NCBI GenBank assembly: GCA_038199755.1
Contig: JBBPYR010000270.1
Location: forward strand, 1-20,431
Direction: 5' to 3'
Length of the DNA stretch: 20,431 nucleotides
DNA from: JBBPYR01 sp038199755
GTDB taxonomy: Bacteria; Chloroflexota; Ktedonobacteria; Ktedonobacterales; Ktedonobacteraceae
This document shows positions 1 to 6,331 of this stretch, one piece after another. The notes under the pieces were generated by a model, which was not told the origin of the DNA, searched no databases, and was given only the letters and a program-made list of their open reading frames with translations. Every line of letters starts with the position of its first letter. The first letter of the stretch is position 1. A program made the translations under genes and the position numbers.

Positions 1-130
1 CCTCGGTGATGACACCTTTGAGCAGAGGATCTCGGAGGACGCTGGGAGCGGCTTTAGCCCTAAATATGACAAAAACTGTCGCGAAAATGGCCCTCTCAAA
101 GCTCTTCTGTAAAGAGGATCTCGGGAACCC

Positions 131-159
131 TTGCATAAACTGGCTTTCCATGCTATACT
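131..159 (+). promoter_or_regulatory. Sigma70-type promoter upstream of the direct repeats
   Basis: TTGCAT (131-136) and TATACT (154-159) are separated by exactly 17 bases, and a TG at 151-152 gives an extended -10. Transcription would start near 166, just before the first 38-bp repeat. No open reading frame with a good ribosome binding site follows, so the product would be an untranslated RNA. The call rests on sequence match only. Confidence 0.5.
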
Positions 160-171
160 GTGGGGGTGGCA

Positions 172-281
172 GTCTAAATGGCTGGTGCCGCTCGTTCAAG
201 GGTCGGAAGATACTGTATACTCTTAGCGCTACGGGATGGATTGGTCTAAATGGCTGGTGCCGCTCGTTCAAGGGTCGGAAG
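172..281. repeat. Two exact 38-bp direct repeats with 34-bp spacer
   Basis: Bases 172-209 and 244-281 are identical over 38 bases. Each begins GTCTAAATGGCTGG and ends AAGGGTCGGAAG, and the period is 72 bp. The flanking bases differ on both sides (A versus G before, A versus T after), so 38 bp is the exact unit. A TATACT motif precedes each copy (154-159 and 216-221). No third copy is visible at the expected positions on either side. The pair could be a minimal CRISPR array, a protein-binding iteron pair, or a duplicated RNA element; the sequence does not decide between these. Confidence 0.85.
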
Positions 282-339
282 TATTCTCCCAGTCGAAAAA
301 GCTCAGCAGTTCCAGTATTTGTAGACGTGCCCGTTTTCC

Positions 340-371
340 CCCATTGGTTCGCCGTCACCAATGGGTTTTTT
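340..371 (+). terminator. Rho-independent terminator
   Basis: An 8-bp perfect stem, CCCATTGG (340-347) with CCAATGGG (358-365), encloses a 10-base loop and is followed at once by six T residues (366-371). It would stop plus-strand transcription coming from the promoter at 131-159. On the minus strand the hairpin is not followed by T residues, so it is directional. Confidence 0.7.
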
Positions 372-585
372 GGTGCCTTTTGGAGGGGGGAGGGGAAAAG
401 GATCGGTGGAGATGAGGGTGATGCTGGTGGGCAAGCTCTTGTAACTGTGGCTCACTGATGCCTTTGAGACGGCCATCGCTGGGATGAGAGAGGACCGGAA
501 GGTGGGCTTGCGCGAGCCAGCGACGCAGGGTCTTGGGATCAACGTCGAGATGACGACGAGCTTGGGCCAAGGAAATGAAGGTCAT
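355..585 (-). CDS. Short helix-turn-helix protein, probably truncated
   Basis: The 76-residue product begins with a winged-helix/excisionase-like HTH segment, roughly residues 3-35 (SLAQARRHLDVDPKTLRRWL), followed by a basic stretch ending near residue 55. This resembles the MerR-type N-terminal domain seen in small regulators and in the DNA-binding part of some transposition proteins. An AGAAAGGAG ribosome binding site lies 7 bases before the ATG, so the start is well supported. After about residue 55 the protein becomes low-complexity (His, Pro, Ser) and the ORF ends inside the plus-strand terminator hairpin, so the original 3' part has probably been lost. Partner genes are outside the window or gone. 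The HTH call is fairly sure; the biological role is unknown. Confidence 0.55.
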   Translation of the reverse strand: MTFISLAQARRHLDVDPKTLRRWLAQAHLPVLSHPSDGRLKGISEPQLQELAHQHHPHLHRSFSPPPSKRHQKTHW

Positions 586-667
586 GAGGCCACTCCTTTC
601 TGGGTGGTGCTGCTAAGACGGACGACCCGATCCAGGGAGTTTTCCGCAGAAGTTTCCACATGGGGTC

Positions 668-717
668 GGCGGAAGAAGGAGGGAGTTTTCTGTGGAGAAC
701 TCCCTCCTGCTTCCGCC
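668..717. repeat. Hairpin with 23-bp arms in the leader of the HTH gene
   Basis: Bases 668-690 pair with 695-717 across a 4-base loop (TGTG), with only two mismatches in 23 positions. It lies 83 bases upstream of the minus-strand HTH gene start and could fold in its untranslated leader. A partial copy of the inner motif GGGAGTTTTC is present at 635-644. It may be a small palindromic repeat element or an attenuator. There is no T tract immediately after it in either direction, so a simple terminator is unlikely. Confidence 0.7.
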
Positions 718-781
718 GAGTACTGGCGGGAAACATGGAACCTTTACCCCCAGTTTTTTTCTAACGTGCAGCGTATTACCC

Positions 782-829
782 TTGACTTTGCATCACTCAG
801 GTTGTATTCTATCAACATGACGTTGACGT
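782..829 (+). promoter_or_regulatory. merR promoter with overlapping operator
   Basis: TTGACT (782-787) and TATTCT (805-810) are 17 bases apart, a good sigma70 promoter for the MerR gene at 847. Immediately downstream, over the expected transcription start, lies AACATGACGTTGACGT (814-829). The same 16 bases occur with one change inside the 36-bp palindrome at 1244-1279. A repressor bound here would block transcription initiation, consistent with autoregulation. The operator role is inferred from the shared sequence. Confidence 0.5.
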
Positions 830-846
830 AACATTTGGGGTGAGCA

Positions 847-1236
847 ATGAACGAGCGTATGCGTATAGGTGATTTGACTGAACGGGCTGAGGTAACTCCG
901 CGCACGGTTCGCTATTATGAGAGCATTGGGCTGATCCCGCCGGGTGAGCGTGAGGGCCATGGTCAGCATTACTATACTGAGGAGACGCTGGCCCGCCTGC
1001 GCAAAATTGACCAATTGAAGAAGCTTGGACTCAGTCTGGATGAAATACGTGACGTTATTGACCTCTATTTCACTGACCCCAGTGGAATACAACCAAAACA
1101 AAAAGTCCTCGTCATCCTGCGCCAACATCTTGCTGAGGCGAACCAAAAGATCGGTGCCTTACAGCAATATCGTGCTGACTTACAGGCCCATATCGAACGC
1201 TTCGAGCACTGGATTGAGGATACAGAACATCGTTAG
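847..1236 (+). CDS. MerR-family transcriptional regulator
   Basis: The 129-residue protein has the classic MerR layout. A winged HTH domain at the N-terminus (residues 6-33, MRIGDLTERAEVTPRTVRYY and following) is followed by the second wing/helix region (to about residue 75, LKKLGLSLDEIRDVIDLY). A C-terminal coiled-coil dimerisation helix covers about residues 83-125. There is no cysteine anywhere, so thiol-based metal or redox sensing of the MerR/SoxR type is excluded; the ligand is unknown. The start at 847 has a modest GGGGTGAG ribosome binding site; an internal ATG at 859 is possible. It lies 70 bp upstream of an oxidoreductase gene on the same strand. A shared DNA motif at its own promoter and before that gene suggests autoregulation and control of the neighbour. 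Confidence 0.92.
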   Translation: MNERMRIGDLTERAEVTPRTVRYYESIGLIPPGEREGHGQHYYTEETLARLRKIDQLKKLGLSLDEIRDVIDLYFTDPSGIQPKQKVLVILRQHLAEANQKIGALQQYRADLQAHIERFEHWIEDTEHR

Positions 1237-1243
1237 GTTTTTT

Positions 1244-1279
1244 TACCACAAACATGACGTTAACGTCATGTTTGTGGTA
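1244..1279. promoter_or_regulatory. 36-bp perfect palindrome, candidate MerR operator
   Basis: Bases 1244-1261 are the exact reverse complement of 1262-1279, centred on GTTAAC, with the core ATGACGTTAACGTCAT. The half-centre AACATGACGTTAACGT (1251-1266) matches the sequence over the merR start region (814-829) at 15 of 16 positions. It lies between merR and the oxidoreductase, 27 bases before the latter's ATG. A T7 run precedes the hairpin instead of following it, so it is not a plus-strand intrinsic terminator. Its use as an operator is inferred. Confidence 0.6.
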
Positions 1280-1306
1280 GCGACTTATTCAGGAGGATTG
1301 ATTATA

Positions 1307-2128
1307 ATGAGTGAAATGATCGGATTTATGGGACTTGGCCATCTGGGTCTGCCAGTGGCTACCAATCTGCTCAATGCTGGCTATGCTCTGCGCGTGTATA
1401 ACCGCACTGCGAGCAAAGCGGAATCTCTGGTTGCTCAGGGAGCGCAAGTGGTGAGCCGACCTGTTGACGCTGTGATAACCGGGGGGATTGTCGTGACTCT
1501 GTTGTGGGATGGTGCATCTGTGGAAAGCGTCGTCATGAGCGATGGTTTTTTAGAGCAACTGGGACCAGGTGGTATCCATCTTGCGATGAGCACGATATTG
1601 CCTGAAACGGCAAAGAAGCTTGCGGCCATCCATGCTGAACATGGCAGTGTCTATATCGAGGCACTCATCTTTGGCAGACCGGAGGCAGCGGTCGCCCAAC
1701 AACTCTGGATTCCTTTTGCAGGTCCACAGGGAGCCAAAGAACGAGTTCGACCACTGCTGAAGGCGATGGGGGCACAGGGTAGCTTCGATTTTGGCGAAGG
1801 GGTCGGTGCGGCAACGCTGGTTAAGCTGGTGGGAAACTTCCTGATTGCTTCGGCAGTACGCTCCCTGAGTGAAGCACTCGCGATGGCCGAGAAAAACGGA
1901 GTCGATCCACAAGCGGTGGTCGATATGCTGACACAAACGTTGTTTCCCGCACCCATCTACCAGAGCTATGGCAAGATGATTGCCGCGAAAACGGTATCTT
2001 TCAGCCAGAGTGCGATACCGCTCAAGGATATTGGTCTTTTCCAAGAGGCAGCCCAACAGGTGGAGTCAGCCACACCCATTGCGAGTCTTTTGGAAGATCT
2101 CTTAAGAAGCACTAAAGGAATAGCCTAG
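1307..2128 (+). CDS. NAD(P)-dependent 3-hydroxyisobutyrate dehydrogenase-like oxidoreductase
   Basis: The 273-residue protein belongs to the 3-hydroxyisobutyrate/6-phosphogluconate dehydrogenase superfamily. The N-terminal Rossmann motif GFMGLGHLGLPVATN spans residues 6-20, and YNRT at 31-34 suggests NADP preference. The substrate loop, usually an APVSGG-like motif, is EALIFGRPEAA (118-128), as in the FGRPEAA subgroup of unknown substrate. The catalytic lysine and helper asparagine are K173 and N177 in LVKLVGN. The all-alpha C-terminal domain follows. Length is normal. AGGAGG ten bases before the ATG at 1307 fixes the start; a longer in-frame ORF upstream overlaps merR and is not used. It probably reduces or oxidises a small beta-hydroxy acid or aldehyde; the substrate cannot be read from sequence. 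It is likely under control of the adjacent MerR protein. Confidence 0.88.
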   Translation: MSEMIGFMGLGHLGLPVATNLLNAGYALRVYNRTASKAESLVAQGAQVVSRPVDAVITGGIVVTLLWDGASVESVVMSDGFLEQLGPGGIHLAMSTILPETAKKLAAIHAEHGSVYIEALIFGRPEAAVAQQLWIPFAGPQGAKERVRPLLKAMGAQGSFDFGEGVGAATLVKLVGNFLIASAVRSLSEALAMAEKNGVDPQAVVDMLTQTLFPAPIYQSYGKMIAAKTVSFSQSAIPLKDIGLFQEAAQQVESATPIASLLEDLLRSTKGIA

Positions 2129-2158
2129 AATTCATGTAATTGCATCCTATGCATGAGA

Positions 2159-2164
2159 TATAAT
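2159..2164 (+). promoter_or_regulatory. Perfect -10 box upstream of the phosphatidyltransferase gene
   Basis: TATAAT stands 26 bases before the ATG at 2191, in the 62-base gap after the oxidoreductase. No convincing -35 hexamer is seen at 16-18 bases upstream (GTAATT at 2136-2141 is weak). It suggests the phosphatidyltransferase gene may have its own promoter. Confidence 0.35.
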
Positions 2165-2190
2165 GAGTCAAAACAAGAGAGTGGAGACTC

Positions 2191-2808
2191 ATGAAACAGT
2201 TTTTCTTGCGTAGTATACAGGCGATACCGCTGCTCTTTATTGCCATGCGTTTCCTGCTCGGCCCTCTCTTGTTATGGGTGGCACTGGCTTGCAAAGACAT
2301 GTCCTCTGCCTGCCCCTGGTTCATCGTTGGTTTTACGGCAGCGTTTCTTTCGGATGTGTTTGATGGTGCCATTGCGCGCCGCCTCGGTATCGTGACGGAA
2401 AAGCTGCGTGAATATGATGGTTGGGTGGACACGTGGTTTTATATCTGGATTGCACTCAGTGCCTGGTTTACGCATACAAACGCCATCATCGCATTCCGCT
2501 TGCCACTGCTGATTGTGATCTCGACACAACTCATCTCCTGGTGTATCGACCTGCTAAAGTATCGACGGTTCGCAAACTATCATGCCTATAGCTCGAAGGT
2601 ATGGGGCGTCACGCTTTTTGTGGCCAGTATCGCGCTGTTTGGCTTTAACAACGCGCAGCTCCTGTGGCTACCCATTATCGTTGGCATCCTCAGCCACATC
2701 GAGGAAATGGCGATGTCGCTGGTGTTGCCGCGCTGGATACACGATGTGCCGAGTATCGTTCATGCCCTGAAAATACGTCAACAAATCGCCATCCCCAATG
2801 GTGAGTAG
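2191..2808 (+). CDS. CDP-alcohol phosphatidyltransferase family membrane protein
   Basis: This 205-residue integral membrane protein carries the CDP-alcohol phosphotransferase signature across residues 55-80 (SDVFDGAIARRLG then YDGWVD). D55, D58, G59, A62, R63, D76 and D80 are present, giving the four metal-binding and catalytic aspartates. Such enzymes move a phosphoalcohol from a CDP-linked donor to an acceptor alcohol in phospholipid synthesis. The second glycine of the consensus, in the loop before D76, is replaced by L72. Several hydrophobic helices follow (about 85-105, 108-120, 130-150, 152-170), as expected. GTGGAG precedes the ATG. It is convergent with the ABC operon, separated by a 62-bp palindrome. 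The exact lipid made (phosphatidylglycerol phosphate, phosphatidylinositol-like, or other) is not decided by the sequence. Confidence 0.8.
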   Translation: MKQFFLRSIQAIPLLFIAMRFLLGPLLLWVALACKDMSSACPWFIVGFTAAFLSDVFDGAIARRLGIVTEKLREYDGWVDTWFYIWIALSAWFTHTNAIIAFRLPLLIVISTQLISWCIDLLKYRRFANYHAYSSKVWGVTLFVASIALFGFNNAQLLWLPIIVGILSHIEEMAMSLVLPRWIHDVPSIVHALKIRQQIAIPNGE

Positions 2809-2813
2809 ATTTA

Positions 2814-2875
2814 TCTGGTGACAGCAATGTCCGTGCCACCTGCTAGCAGGTGGCACGGACATTGCTGTCACCAGA
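2814..2875. repeat. 62-bp perfect palindrome between convergent genes
   Basis: Bases 2814-2844 are the exact reverse complement of 2845-2875: 31-bp arms with no loop and no mismatch, centred on GCTAGC. It fills almost all the space between the stop of the phosphatidyltransferase gene (2808) and the stop of the binding-protein gene (2881). A transcript from either side would end in a very stable hairpin, so a bidirectional terminator or RNA-stabilising role is likely, though neither flank is U-rich. Confidence 0.9.
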
Positions 2876-2880
2876 CAAAA

Positions 2881-4146
2881 TTAGAACTGCGATTGTTTGG
2901 CGGCGTCTCCGGTGAAGTCGCCGCTGAGCGATTTGACGCTGGTCGGTTGGGTCGGGTCTACCTGATACACAACCGAATCGCGTGAGGGCACGCGGTCATT
3001 GGGGCTGGTGCCATAGCTGACATTGGGCAACAGGCCACCGAGATCAACGTTCTTGAGCGATTCAAAGGCGGTGAGCAGGCCGTCACGGGTAACATCATTG
3101 TTGGCGAAGGCTTTCTTGAGAATGGCATAGGTGATCTTTGACTCGCTATAGCCAAACTCAAAGAAACCGTCTGGCTTCTGATCTGCGGCATATTTCGCCA
3201 CGTTATCAAGCATTTCTTTCATGCCAGGGACGCTCGTATCACCCCACGCGGCACCTTGCGAGACCACCCAGGTCTGGCTCAACAATGGGCGCAAGCTGGG
3301 TACGCCCAGCAGCAGGGGCGAGAAGGCCGGACTTTGCATAATCCATTGCGGATTGTAGCCCAGAGCATGACCAGTGGCAACGATCTTGGCCGTGACGGTT
3401 GGCAGCGTAGTCAAGAAGACGTATTTGGCTCCCTTGGCTTTCATCTGTGAGACCTGCGCAGTGAAGTCCGTGTCGGTCGGTGCGTAGGCTGCCTGTCCAA
3501 CATCGTTGAGATGATAGGCTGTGATCGCCTCTTTATAGCCTGACAAACCATCTTGCCCATAATCATCGTTTTGATAGATGATGCCCGTGGCTGGAGCTTT
3601 GACATTGAGCTTGTTGACGATGTAGTCAAATGCGTTCTCAACCTGTAGACGGTAGGGTGTGCCAAGCATGATAAGATACTTTTCACGCGCTAACGCCGAA
3701 GAGAGGGTGGCGGCGGAGATCAACATATGATCTGCACTTGCCTGAGATTTGATAGCGAAGGTGGTTGCTGTACCCAGACTGTCGGCGATCATCAACACCT
3801 GATTGTGGATCTGGTTGTATTGCTCAACCTCTGTCTGAGGATTGTACTGCGTATCCTTCTCGACGAGATTGACCTTGTAGCCATTGATGCCGCCCTGGTC
3901 ATTGATCGCCTTGAAGAAGACCTCGACGCCACGGGCCAAGGGCTTGCCTACCGGGTCGGCAACGGGGCCAGAGAAGGGAGAGAGAATACCAAGCGTAATC
4001 GTTTTCTTGGCCGTATCGACGCCAACGCCCGTTTTGAGCGATCCTGAACTACTGGATGTGGTGGAACTGGCACAGCCCGCAAAGGCCAATGCCAATGAAA
4101 TAAGGCTGATTAGACACAGGAATGTCTTCGTTTTGTATGTTGCCAT
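2881..4146 (-). CDS. ABC transporter substrate-binding lipoprotein (LivK/UrtA/FmdD type)
   Basis: The 421-residue protein starts with a lipoprotein signal peptide: charged start, hydrophobic core and FAGC, with acylated C25. A Ser/Thr-rich linker follows. The mature part is a type I periplasmic binding fold of the Peripla_BP_6 kind, beginning ITLGILSPFSGP and continuing ARGVEVFFKAINDQGGINGY (about residues 50-105), the usual opening of leucine-, amide-, or urea-binding proteins. It would capture the ligand outside the membrane for the two permeases encoded just upstream. It is the last gene of the operon, 38 bp after the inner-membrane permease gene, with GAGG before the ATG. The ligand is unknown; the acetamidase remnant next to the operon makes short amides one candidate besides branched-chain amino acids. 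Confidence 0.9.
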   Translation of the reverse strand: MATYKTKTFLCLISLISLALAFAGCASSTTSSSSGSLKTGVGVDTAKKTITLGILSPFSGPVADPVGKPLARGVEVFFKAINDQGGINGYKVNLVEKDTQYNPQTEVEQYNQIHNQVLMIADSLGTATTFAIKSQASADHMLISAATLSSALAREKYLIMLGTPYRLQVENAFDYIVNKLNVKAPATGIIYQNDDYGQDGLSGYKEAITAYHLNDVGQAAYAPTDTDFTAQVSQMKAKGAKYVFLTTLPTVTAKIVATGHALGYNPQWIMQSPAFSPLLLGVPSLRPLLSQTWVVSQGAAWGDTSVPGMKEMLDNVAKYAADQKPDGFFEFGYSESKITYAILKKAFANNDVTRDGLLTAFESLKNVDLGGLLPNVSYGTSPNDRVPSRDSVVYQVDPTQPTSVKSLSGDFTGDAAKQSQF

Positions 4147-4184
4147 GCGATAACCTCTTTGAGTGTTCTAACAACGTCGTAGCA

Positions 4185-5390
4185 CTACGCGGGTTCGTCA
4201 GTGGTGAGAGGTGAATATTCGACCTCCGATGCGGTATCGGCATCGCTGGCCGCTGGTGGCGTGGCTGCGCTCGCGGCACCTCCTTTCTTATTGGGTGGAT
4301 GGGATAGGCGCGAGAAAAACTGGCTGCGGCGTACCAGTCCTATCGCTCCCGCTGGTTCAAAGAGCAAGAAAACAATAATTAGCAGACCATAAATCAGGGC
4401 ATTCAGGTCGCCGCTGGCAATACCCCCGGTACTGCTACTGGGTGGTAGCAGCGAGAACTGGTCAAGAATGCGTGGCAGGGCGAACACAAAGGCCGCTCCA
4501 AGCACCGATCCCCATACGCTGGCCACACCGCCCACAATAATCGCCGCCACAAATTGAATTGAGAGCGTAAGGTCCCAATAGTTCGGAATAATATAGCGGC
4601 TATACGAGGCCAATAGCGCACCGGCGATGCCCGCCAGGAACGAGGAGAGCATAAATGCGCCCATTTTTGCCTCGAACAGATTCACACCCATAATCGCGGC
4701 CCCCGCCTCATTGTCGCGCACCGCCTGGAACGCACGACCCGCACGCGAACGCATCACGTTATAGACAAACAGCGCGGACAACACCAGGATAGGCAGAATG
4801 AGCAGAAAGAACTCTTGTCCAGACGTGAGTGCGAAGCCACCGAAAAGATCATTTTGTTGCGCGAACGAGAACGCACCAATCGTGGGTGCCGGAAACGTGC
4901 GTCCCTGTGGCCCACCTGTAATCGCGGCGGCATTTTGGAAGATATAGTGCCCGATGAAGACCAGCGCAAGCGAAACGATACCCAGATAAAAGCCTTTGAG
5001 CCGTAGCGCGGTAGGTCCAACGAGTGCGCCGACCAGAGCGGCGACAATGCCAGAGGCGGGCAACCAGATCAGAAACGAGAGCGCCAGACCAGCGGGATCG
5101 CGCACACTACTGGGCGGGTCGCCACCGAGTAGGGCGGCAGTATAGGCCCCAATCGCCATGAAGAAGGCAATGCCCAGCGATACCTGGCCTGTATAGCCGG
5201 AAAGCACATTCAACGCAAGGGCAGCGATGGCCGCGATCATCGTGTAGTTGATAATCGTAAACCAATCCTCAGTCGCAAGCGCGAAGAAAGCCGCGATCAG
5301 CAACACCGCGATAATCAGAGCCACGCGGCGTGCCGATGTGCCGAGCAGCTTTGGAGGAGCAGCTGCTAGTTGTTTGGCGGATGTGCTCAT
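4185..5390 (-). CDS. livM: ABC transporter permease, LivM type
   Basis: This 401-residue permease of the branched-chain amino acid/amide importer family has about ten hydrophobic helices. The family region LNVLSGYTGQVSLGIAFFMAIGAYTAALL is at about residues 60-88. The cytoplasmic coupling loop reads FQAVRDNEAGAAIMGVN and is followed by FMLSSFLAGIAGALLASY. It forms the membrane channel with the LivH-type partner. The start ATG overlaps the livH stop (ATGA), so translation is coupled. The C-terminal ~50 residues beyond the last helix form a hydrophilic Ala/Pro/Asp-rich tail (KKGGAASAATPPAASDADTA), longer than in typical LivM. The function call is firm; the substrate is not. Confidence 0.9.
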   Translation of the reverse strand: MSTSAKQLAAAPPKLLGTSARRVALIIAVLLIAAFFALATEDWFTIINYTMIAAIAALALNVLSGYTGQVSLGIAFFMAIGAYTAALLGGDPPSSVRDPAGLALSFLIWLPASGIVAALVGALVGPTALRLKGFYLGIVSLALVFIGHYIFQNAAAITGGPQGRTFPAPTIGAFSFAQQNDLFGGFALTSGQEFFLLILPILVLSALFVYNVMRSRAGRAFQAVRDNEAGAAIMGVNLFEAKMGAFMLSSFLAGIAGALLASYSRYIIPNYWDLTLSIQFVAAIIVGGVASVWGSVLGAAFVFALPRILDQFSLLPPSSSTGGIASGDLNALIYGLLIIVFLLFEPAGAIGLVRRSQFFSRLSHPPNKKGGAASAATPPAASDADTASEVEYSPLTTDEPA

Positions 5391-6286
5391 ATGCGTTCCA
5401 CCTTTCGCGTGCCAAAGATGCCATAGGGACGCACAAGCAGCACCAGAATCATAATCAGGTAGGGCGCGATTTCGTGGAAGCCAGCACCGATAATCGCCGT
5501 AAAGTTACTTTCATAGCCAGCCGTCAGCACCTCGACGAGGCCGATAATCAGACCACCGAGAACGGCTCCGCTAATCGAATCGATGCCGCCCAGAATGATT
5601 GCTGGAAAAGCTAACAGTGCCGTGCTGCCCAGCGTTGGGTCGATGGCGACTGATTTCGCTGCCAGAAACACACCACCTACCGTAGCGATGGCGGCAGAGA
5701 TGCCCCATGCCAGCGCATTGACGGTGCGAATATTGATGCCCATGGCCAGGGCAGCCTCCTGGTCGAGCGCAGCCGCCCGCATAGCTAGGCCATATCTCGT
5801 GGCGCGGAAAAAGTAGTAGAGGGCGGCGCACAAAATAACTGTGACGATGATCGTCCAGATGTCGTTTGCGCCAAAGTGGATGCCACCAACGTTGAAACCA
5901 CTTGTGATGTCAAACGGCGTGCCAGCAGGTCGCGGATCGGAGCCCCAGAGCACCGTGACGGCTGTACGTAGCGCGATATCGAGGCCAATCGTAATCATGA
6001 GGATGGAAAATACCGGACGACCAAGCATACGCCGCAAAATAAAGCGTTCAAAGAGCAGCCCAATCGCAGCAGTGACAAGGATGCCGAGCAGCAGTGCTAC
6101 GAAAAAGCCCAGATGCCATTCAAAGACGCCTGCCGAGATGATATATGCTCCCACCAGCAGCAGTTCGCCCTGCGCAAAATTGATGACATCGGTTGCCTTG
6201 AAAATAATAGAAAAGCCAAGCCCAATCAAGGCATAGATACAGCCCAAGGCGACTCCGGCAAAAACGAGTTGCAAAAAGTATGCCAC
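5387..6286 (-). CDS. livH: ABC transporter permease, LivH type
   Basis: The 299-residue permease has the family opening LGCIYALIGLGFSIIFKATDVINFAQGELLLVGAY (about residues 14-48). The coupling-loop region reads RAAALDQEAALAMGINIRTVNALAWG (about 170-195). It contributes the second half of the transmembrane channel. The start codon is GTG at 6284-6286, supported by GGGAGG shortly upstream. It lies 45 bp downstream of the livG-type gene and overlaps the livM-type gene by 4 bp. The residues I can see are those expected of the family, and length is normal. Confidence 0.91.
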   Translation of the reverse strand: MAYFLQLVFAGVALGCIYALIGLGFSIIFKATDVINFAQGELLLVGAYIISAGVFEWHLGFFVALLLGILVTAAIGLLFERFILRRMLGRPVFSILMITIGLDIALRTAVTVLWGSDPRPAGTPFDITSGFNVGGIHFGANDIWTIIVTVILCAALYYFFRATRYGLAMRAAALDQEAALAMGINIRTVNALAWGISAAIATVGGVFLAAKSVAIDPTLGSTALLAFPAIILGGIDSISGAVLGGLIIGLVEVLTAGYESNFTAIIGAGFHEIAPYLIMILVLLVRPYGIFGTRKVERI

Positions 6287-6331
6287 AAACCCTCCCTTCG
6301 CTATCAGTGTGAGAAGTGGCTCTGATCAGCT

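Larger units (their letters stand above)
166..371 (+). ncRNA. Possible small RNA containing two direct repeats
   Basis: A promoter (131-159), two identical 38-base repeats and a strong rho-independent terminator (340-371) lie in order on the plus strand, which would give an RNA of roughly 205 nt. I do not recognise it as a known RNA family. The repeat/spacer spacing (38 bp repeat, 34 bp spacer) resembles a one-spacer CRISPR array, but no cas gene is in the window. The ORF spanning this stretch reads through the repeats and terminator and looks like a shadow. Transcription is inferred, not shown. Confidence 0.3.

Noticed and set aside
172..281. Calling the two 38-bp repeats a CRISPR array
   Set aside because: Only two repeats and one spacer are present, and there is no cas gene in view. 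I kept it as a direct repeat and as a finding.
6..458. A 150-residue plus-strand reading frame that reads both 38-bp repeats in the same frame
   Set aside because: It has no credible ribosome site, crosses a strong terminator and overlaps a better-supported minus-strand gene; the composition is not protein-like. The in-frame repeat follows simply from the 72-bp period.
1244..1279. Intrinsic terminator of merR
   Set aside because: The T run precedes the palindrome instead of following it, and the core sequence recurs at the merR promoter, which favours an operator.
1025..1306. A longer start for the oxidoreductase inside the merR gene
   Set aside because: The extra residues are merR read in another frame. 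AGGAGG before 1307 and the Rossmann motif beginning at residue 6 fix the start.
1550..2056. A 168-residue minus-strand reading frame
   Set aside because: It lies wholly within the oxidoreductase gene on the other strand, with no family motif or start signal.
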